Shown here: positions 57,877 through 64,000 of the stretch, in pieces | Layout of the letters: each line of letters starts with the position of its first letter | How positions within the stretch are numbered: position 1 is the stretch's first letter | Origin: Pterois miles | Taxonomy: Eukaryota > Chordata > Actinopteri > Perciformes > Scorpaenidae | Assembly: GCA_947000775.1 (NCBI GenBank) | Contig: CAMQGK010000341.1 | Location: 3,627,501 to 3,691,500, forward strand | Direction of reading: 5' to 3' | Length of the DNA: 64,000 bases | Position numbers and translations under genes: made by a program | Notes under the pieces: generated by a model | Told to the model about the DNA's origin: nothing | Database searches by the model: none | The model's input: the letters and a program-made list of their open reading frames with translations, nothing else

Positions 57877-57918
57877 CCTGAAAATCTACAGAAAACATGG
57901 CTGAGGGAGTTTTACCAG
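57877..57918 (+). CDS. inpp5a: inpp5a exon 2 (42 nt)
   Basis: This 14-codon exon reads PENLQKTWLREFYQ and continues exon 1 in phase 0. Human INPP5A has PENLQKNWLREFYQ directly after its VGSLFDD, a single difference (Thr for Asn). The acceptor is a strong pyrimidine tract (tctttcttctctttccag) and the donor is CAG|GTAGGT. The exon is a multiple of three, so skipping it would keep the frame but delete residues 27-40 near the start of the 5-phosphatase fold. Exons 1 and 2 together cover about 40 residues of a protein of roughly 410. The catalytic motifs and the C-terminal prenylation signal must lie to the right of the window. I searched the next 6 kb by eye for the following exon (VVHTHKPHF-like) and did not find it. 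Confidence 0.96.
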
Positions 57919-58570
57919 GTAGGTGACACAGGCCTGATTTACTGGCACCTCACCTGAGGATCTGCGATTCTCCACATGACCATTTTACTGCTGCTGAAAT
58001 GGGAAACTCCTACTTAGCATGATGGAGTTAAACACATCATTTACAGTAGTGTACGATGTAGACTCTGAGTCTTTGTTGGGTACCTCATAAAAAAATTACA
58101 GTACATGAACCACTGCAGGACGCCGCTACAGTGGGACGCCTTAGCTTCTGGCTGTGGACCAGACCTGGGCATTATACGGCCCTCGTGATGGTCCTGCCCG
58201 GCCTGGGAGGTCTCAGACAAACCACACAACTTTACTTACGAAGCTAAAAAAAAAAACAGTAAAGAAAAAAGCTTTTGTTTTGAAATGCTTGTGTATTGTT
58301 AGTGTGCTTCTTCCTGTCACACTTTACAGACACAGACTGATTAGTATTTTTTCGCAGAGGTTGGCGGTAAAGCTGTGAGCTTAGTTTGCAACAAACATGT
58401 GGCTGAATTCAGAGAATACAACTAGAACCGTCTGAGACAAAACCTGCAGAAAGATCCAGAAAGCTGTCTGGAGATGAGAAGGAGAGGACAGCCGAGGGGC
58501 TGCTGGCTGAGATACTAAAGCAGAGAGGAGTTTTACAAAGCTGCATGAACCAGAGAAGGAGATGGAAGAG

Positions 58571-58745
58571 TTAATGTTAAGTTAAATGTTAAATTAAGTG
58601 TTAATGACAGTATTCGTTTGGCCCATGGCAACAGTCTGGGTTTGTCATGTGGCCTCCCAGGAAAAATAATACTGGCTGGGCCAAAATCTTCTATCACGCT
58701 ATATATAATTTCATATCAAGGTAACTTTATATATCGCAATACAGT
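58571..58745 (-). mobile_element. hAT-like remnant, inverted relative of 1498-2010, beside a MITE fragment
   Basis: gttaatgttaagttaaatgt plus taaattaagtgttaatgaca is the reverse complement of the 31-bp repeat motif near 1749, present here about once. cagtctgggtttgtcatgtg and gcctcccaggaaaaataata are the inverted G-rich end seen at 1510-1560. From 58681, ccaaaatcttctatcacgct matches 15468. Confidence 0.5.
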
Positions 58746-59957
58746 AATTGTTCTGTAAACACAGTTCAGAAATGATTTACATTTGCTTGGAACTTCAGTA
58801 CAAACAAAAACTGCTTCACCTGAGAAAACACATTAAAAAGCTCATTTTTTTTGCATCACAAAAACCTGGCATTTTAACAGGGGTGTGGAGACTTTTTCTG
58901 TCCACTGTAACAGGGTTCATATTTGTAACGCTGAGCATATGCGTACTACAGTTTGTGTTCTAATACTTAAGACGTATTTCATTGTGATAAACAGAAACAC
59001 ATTTCAGTTTCATGCTGATTTCAGTCGATATCTCTGCAACACAATACATAGAAGTCTTTGACATAACGTCCTAACCTCTTCACATACTGTTGATAATATC
59101 TGTCCAGTCTTTGAGTGTTTCAAACTTAACTTCTGGCCAAATGTTAAACATCGCACCTTTAAAGTACAGCTTCTACCAAAGTACGGTATCAGAGCTGTAA
59201 CACGCTGATTTGCTCCATTAGTAGTACAGTGGATGTACTATTGGCCGAGGCCTGGGTAATGTTTCTATAGCTTAAAGAGTTAGTGTCATGGGACTGTGAC
59301 CACAAACCTTGAGGCTAGTCCACATGATTTTCTCTTTTAGTTGAAGCGCTCTAGATTAAGTCAATAAGGGCATGTGCTTCCTTCATTGCAAAGAGAAACT
59401 CTTTTTTAAAAACTTATGCATGTTTTCATGATAAACTGATCCTGTTTGGGGGTGTGTTTAAACAGAATCTTGCAGACTAATGTTGGTTAAGCTGCTGTGA
59501 TCTCATTCACCTTATTTTCACCTCTTTAAATGCATTGTTTTTACAGAAAGCAAGAGCTTGAGCTCAGTCATGTTTCATATCTTACCTTTTCATCGACATA
59601 GGAACCCCCGACTAACCACAACTCTTTCCACTGGGGTGAGGGAAGTGAAGCTAAAGCGCTCAACTGCTGTCTGAAAGTGACAGACAAATGGTTTTGCAAT
59701 GATAACCAACATTTTTCTACACAATTCTGCTCAGCAAAACGACGGCGAAGGTAAATTAGAACGTTCTCATGACGCAGTTTCGTAAAATTAAGGTTTTGGC
59801 GAGAAACTTAAATAAATCCATTTTTTTTTTAAGGAGACGTTTTCACGTTAGTGTTTTTAATAAAGTAGTGCCTGATGAATTACATGAGATTTATTGCTTT
59901 ATTTGTATCTGACAAAATAAAGAAACAAACTCAGTGAGCACACTGAGTGAGGGTAAA
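58746..59957. other. Intron 2 stretch, no gene
   Basis: No recognised repeat or coding similarity. Confidence 0.45.
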
Positions 59958-60695
59958 CAGTGCTAACATTTGCAAGCTAAGCTATATAGCTTCAACTTTA
60001 GCATAAAGTTTGGAATCAGTGCTAATGTTAGCAAGCTAAGCTATATAGCCTCAACTTTGGCATATAGTTGGAATCATTGCTAGTGTTCACAACCTAAGCC
60101 TTATAGCCCGAATTTTAGCATATAATAGGAGTCAGTGATAACATTAGCAAGCTAAGCTATATACCTTCACCTTTAGCATGCAATGAGAATCAGTGCTTAG
60201 ATAAGCAAGCTAAGCAATATAGCTTTAACTTTGGCATATAGTAGGAATCAGTGATAATATTGGTAAGCTAAGCTATATATCTTTAGTGTATAGTGATAAT
60301 CAGTGCCAATGTTAGCAAGCTAAGCTAAGTAGATTCATCGTTAGAACACAGTGGCAATTAGTGCTTACATAAGCAAGCTAAGCTATACAACTTCAGCTTT
60401 AGCATATAGTGGAATCAGTGCTAATGTTAGCAAGCTAAGCTATATAACTTTAACTTTAGCATATCGTGGGAATCATTGCTAACATTCGCAAGCTAAGCCT
60501 AATAGCCTCAACTTTAATATATAGTGGGAATAAGTGCTTATGTAAGCAAGCTAAGGTATACAACTTTAATCTTAGCATTTAGTGGGAATCAATGCTAACA
60601 TTTGCAAGCTTAAGTATAAAACTTCAATTTAAGCATATAGTGGTAATCAGTGCTAACATTAGCATGCTAAGCTATAGAGCTTCAGCTTTAGCCTA
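59958..60695. repeat. ~59-bp minisatellite, about 13 copies
   Basis: Units of the form aatcagtgctaatgttagca, agctaagctatatagcttca and actttagcatatagtggg recur from 59958 to 60695 at 55-60 bp spacing. The core aagctaagctata is best conserved and the tail varies (gcatatagtgg, gcatgcaatgag, gtgtatagtg). Divergence between neighbouring copies is high, so the array is old. The core is nearly self-complementary (gctaagctatatagc). It is unrelated to the 55-bp array. Confidence 0.93.
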
Positions 60696-61753
60696 ACTTA
60701 GCTTGCTAGCCTCCACTTTCTGAATGTAATATAAACATAATAACTTGATGGGTCCTTCCACATGTTGAACGTTGTAACGGGACAGACTTAAAGTACTTAC
60801 GAGTACAAGTTAATGCTATAAAACTAATCTTTAGAGTTTTTAAGTCACAGGACTGTAACATTATCTAGTAAAAGGTCTTGCCTTGGGAAATGACACTCAG
60901 GGCCTGAAACTGTTTCTACAAATTTATCCTCTTTAAAAATTGTATTTTCTCACACAGAAAGTGAGAAGAATTCAAATTTCAGTCCACTGCTGCCACTTCA
61001 CCAGTCAAAGTCAAAGGTGGCAGCGCTTGATATATGACCAGGCGTAATGACAGAAAAGTAAAGTTGGATTTAAACTCTGAAAAAAAATAAGATATATAAT
61101 GAAAGACTCCCAAGGAGAAACACAGCGATGTAGAAAGAGAAGAAGAGGCACATGGTGAAATTAGCCGTATCCCCAAATTCATCAGAGGACGGCCGAAATT
61201 GAACAATTGTCACAGCGTTACTCAACACTGCTGTCAGGCTAAGTAGCTCAGTATTGATCTGTGTGTCAGTGATAGCAGCGTGCCAGTGCCAGCGAAGGCC
61301 ATTAGAGCCATGAATGTCTGTAGCCGGATGATGTAGCGCCAAATGTCTCTGCAGGGCAAACAGGAGGAGGATCCTACTTGGGTGGCGTCCAGGTACACAT
61401 GCAGACATTTACAGAGAAGGAGAGCATAAATCCATCACTCAGCGGGGTTAAGGAGATACGCTTTCACTCTGAAACACAACACAAAGGGTGATTTTTCTCA
61501 CCAGGAAGTGGTTTGACTTACAGCCGTTTTCCAGTTGCAGCTTTCTTGCGAGCTGGTATCCTGGAATAACTGCATGTGACCCAGACATTTATTTTCCAGC
61601 CATGACACCACACCCACTGAAGATATAAGCTCACTGCTGAATGAATGGATAACTGTACAGTGTAGTTAGGACTGCTGAAGGAAACATGCTCAGTGAAAGG
61701 TGATATAATAAAAAGTCAAATAACATTTCTAGCTACTATACAGTATTTTACAC
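60696..61753. other. Intron 2 stretch, no gene
   Basis: Opposite overlapping frames at 60979-61408 on the minus strand (75 and 112 codons) are hydrophobic in places but match nothing recognisable. Confidence 0.45.
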
Positions 61754-62478
61754 CAGCGGTTCACAACCTATTTCCCTTGAAGCCCCCTACTTGTATCTGA
61801 TTAAAGCTGAGCCCCCCCTCCATATTTTCTGACATAATCACCCTTAAAAAAATTGTAAATCCTCAAACAAAATCCTCAATTTGAATAAAGTGAGGCAGTG
61901 TATTATTATTTTTTACTTCAGAGAATATAACTGGTCAGTTTCATCCTCACAAATGAGCAAATGCAGATGATTTTTTGTTTTCTATAATAGTGTTAGAGCC
62001 AAAATAGATTTTGTGTTATTATGGTTAAATAAATGTATTGTAATATTTGTTAGATAGCTGCTAGACCGCCCTGCTAATACAGGTGCAGGCCTCCCTTTGT
62101 GTGTGACAAGCGGGATAACAAATAGGTTTTTTAGTGCAGTTTTTGAAAGGCTAAACACCAACAAATTACACCTGTCTTTTTTCAGTCGTCTGAAAGAATC
62201 CTACACACCCACCACTGGGATCAACTTCTACAAATAGCATAATATTAATAATATTAGCCTTATCTTTATCTGCAACTGTGCAGTTCAAACACAATGTGGC
62301 CTACTAAAAAGGTTTTTAAAATAGTTTTATATACAGACAAGTGTGTTTTAATGAGTTTAGTTATACAGGACATGTGCAAATCTAGTTTTGACCACCTCAG
62401 CAGACAAATCCTGGGGCACCCCTTGTGATCTTTGGCGCCCCCCTAAGGGAGGCCCAGACCCCAGGTTGGGCACCACCG
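61754..62478. mobile_element. hAT-like element, 725 bp, degenerate target duplication
   Basis: Left end CAGCGGTTCACAACCT and inverted right end AGGTTGGGCACCACCG agree at 12 of 16 positions. Flanks ttttacac (61746-61753) and tatcacac (62479-62486) agree at 6 of 8, fitting an old hAT insertion. Subterminal agccccctacttgta and gcgcccccctaaggga are typical of the Charlie-type group. Interior is AT-rich and non-coding. Confidence 0.8.
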
Positions 62479-63901
62479 TATCACACAGTTCCAGTGCTAT
62501 ATACTTCATTCATAATGCATTACGGATTTTTTGAGGAAATTTATTTCTGTGGGCAGAAGTCAAACCCACTGTTTTTGTTTCAAGTGTTTCTAATATAGAT
62601 GGAGCAGAGAAAAAATATTATTAGTATGCTCAGTGTGTGTGTTAATGCAGGCAGCATGAGGAGTAGCTGCCTCTTTGTGCCTGTATTTGTGCATATTACA
62701 CATAAAATGCATTTTTTTAAATTATTTCTCACACTTCTGCTGACAGTGGTTGGGGACTAGCTGGGAAAAAGTGGTTAGTTCAGACCAGTATGTAAACCAA
62801 GTAAATAAACGACACCTCACTGTTGAGAAAACACACAGTCTTATTTACTATTCCCAGGAAGCACCGGTCCATTGGTTGTGACAGAAAATATTCCAGACTC
62901 ACCCTGAACACACACCGTCGTCATTCATTCGACAGTCGTTTAGCCTCAAGCTGCAAAACTACTTGGTGTCACATTCAAATATTATTGAACATGAAGTTTT
63001 ATACTTTATACAACTTCATGGACGTGAGTCATTGGAGATGTGTATTTTACTGTCGTGCATCTGCAGTCAAATACTCAAATGCCTCACGTGGGAATCACAG
63101 AGATCCTCGTATAAATTGCATCATGTTGATGAAATGTGATGCAGGACTGATAAGAAAAAGAAGTTAATATTTAATCCCTGATTAGGTTTCATGGTAATTG
63201 CTAGACTGAAAAACTTCCATAAAGTCACTGTTATGTAAACTCAAATCAGCAGCAGTTATGTTAATAAGAGCTGAAACGGATAGTGAAGCTGATAGTTTGT
63301 ATACAGTAGGATTACAGTACAACCAGCCAAATCCTGTTTTATGACTCCTGTATGAGCCTGATGTTTTCTGTCATTTCAGGTGGTCCTTATCATGCTGACG
63401 TATCTTTAAGTGCTCGTTTTTCTGACAAGTGTGGTTTTAATTAGTTATTTGACGCTATAATAACGGGGCGAGACATCATGATTGACAGCTGCTCTAAGTG
63501 AAGTAGAGGAGAACATGTAGAGGAGGTGTAATTATAACTGCTATCCTCTGTTTCAATCATAAATATCGAACTTTATATAAATTACAATTTTGGAGTACAC
63601 AAGTCAAGTCAAAACACACACTAAGGTTATACTGTATGTTGCATATTGATTTGTTAGTAAAACTTAATGAAGTTACAGTCAGCTAAACCAATTTAAACAG
63701 GATTGTGGGACAGTTTAATAGCTCTGCATTACGTAGATACAACCTGCTCGACAGCATTCAGGTTTCCTGTGGTGTTCTGTCTGTTGTCCTATACTGTCTT
63801 GTACCGTCGAGGCGGGACTGCAGTAAACACATCTGACTTACTTTAGGTTTAATCTAATCTGTACCAACCAATTAAAATATGCCTTAATGAAATAGGTTCA
63901 G
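62479..63901. other. Intron 2 stretch, no gene
   Basis: A 114-codon plus-strand frame at 62823-63167 has no recognised domain or splice support. Confidence 0.45.
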
Positions 63902-64000
63902 GACTGGGGCTGGGAGTCACCACAGGCCCCACGATACGATGCTATCAAGATACTTAAGTGACAATACGATCTTGATATGCCGAGTATTGCAATAAGATAT
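63902..64000 (+). mobile_element. MITE terminus running off the window
   Basis: ggactggggctgggagtcac, cacaggccccacgatacgat, gctatcaagatactta and acaatacgatcttgatatgc form the start of a common fish DNA-element terminus. It continues beyond the right edge. Confidence 0.55.

Larger units (their letters stand above)
57919..64000 (+). other. inpp5a: inpp5a intron 2, start only
   Basis: Begins GTAGGTGACA after the exon 2 codon CAG. It runs at least to the window end (over 6,080 bp) because no further INPP5A coding sequence is recognised. It holds a minisatellite, a hAT element and fragments listed separately. Confidence 0.8.

Overview
This window is vertebrate nuclear DNA, most likely from a percomorph-type teleost fish. 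It is AT-rich and almost entirely non-coding. It carries tRNA-derived SINEs, fish-type L2/RTE-like LINE fragments, a Tc1-like remnant and many small hAT-type elements. No bacterial-style operons, complete intronless genes, rRNA genes or CRISPR arrays are present.

One host gene is recognised, on the plus strand: inositol polyphosphate-5-phosphatase A (inpp5a). Exon 1 lies in a CpG-rich promoter block (about 11770-12432). Its coding part, 12355-12432, gives 26 residues ending LLVTANVGSLFED and stops at a GT donor. Exon 2 is 57877-57918 and encodes PENLQKTWLREFYQ between a good AG acceptor and a GT donor. Intron 1 is therefore 45,444 bp and fills most of the window. Later exons lie beyond the right edge. 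The first 11.7 kb is upstream flank with no recognisable gene.

Layout: 1-10730 is upstream flank with a 31-bp tandem repeat inside a hAT-like remnant, a SINE, CA microsatellites and LINE tails. 10870-11830 is a locally duplicated block just before the promoter. 11770-12432 is the promoter, 5' leader and exon 1. 12433-57876 is intron 1, with SINEs, LINE 3' ends, two BED-finger hAT transposase relics, hAT elements with 8-bp target duplications, a Tc1-like deletion derivative, and several copies of an unusual mobile family. 57877-64000 holds exon 2 and the start of intron 2, with a 13-copy ~59-bp minisatellite and another hAT element.

The most unusual content is a hAT-like, non-autonomous family whose body is a 55-bp minisatellite. 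Its ends begin TAGGGATG, the left end carries several TTAACCG-type subterminal repeats, and the interior holds 5-12 copies of a 55-bp unit centred on the near-palindrome GCAGCACCGTGGCTGC. Six array-bearing copies (15.5, 16.7, 32.0, 33.5, 45.2 and 49.1 kb) and one bare left end (56.3 kb) all lie in this one intron, in both orientations. Two of them lie head to head and look like a foldback element. Copies share the same variant monomer at the array edge, so the array appears to have moved as part of the element. I cannot search databases, so whether the family is already catalogued is open.
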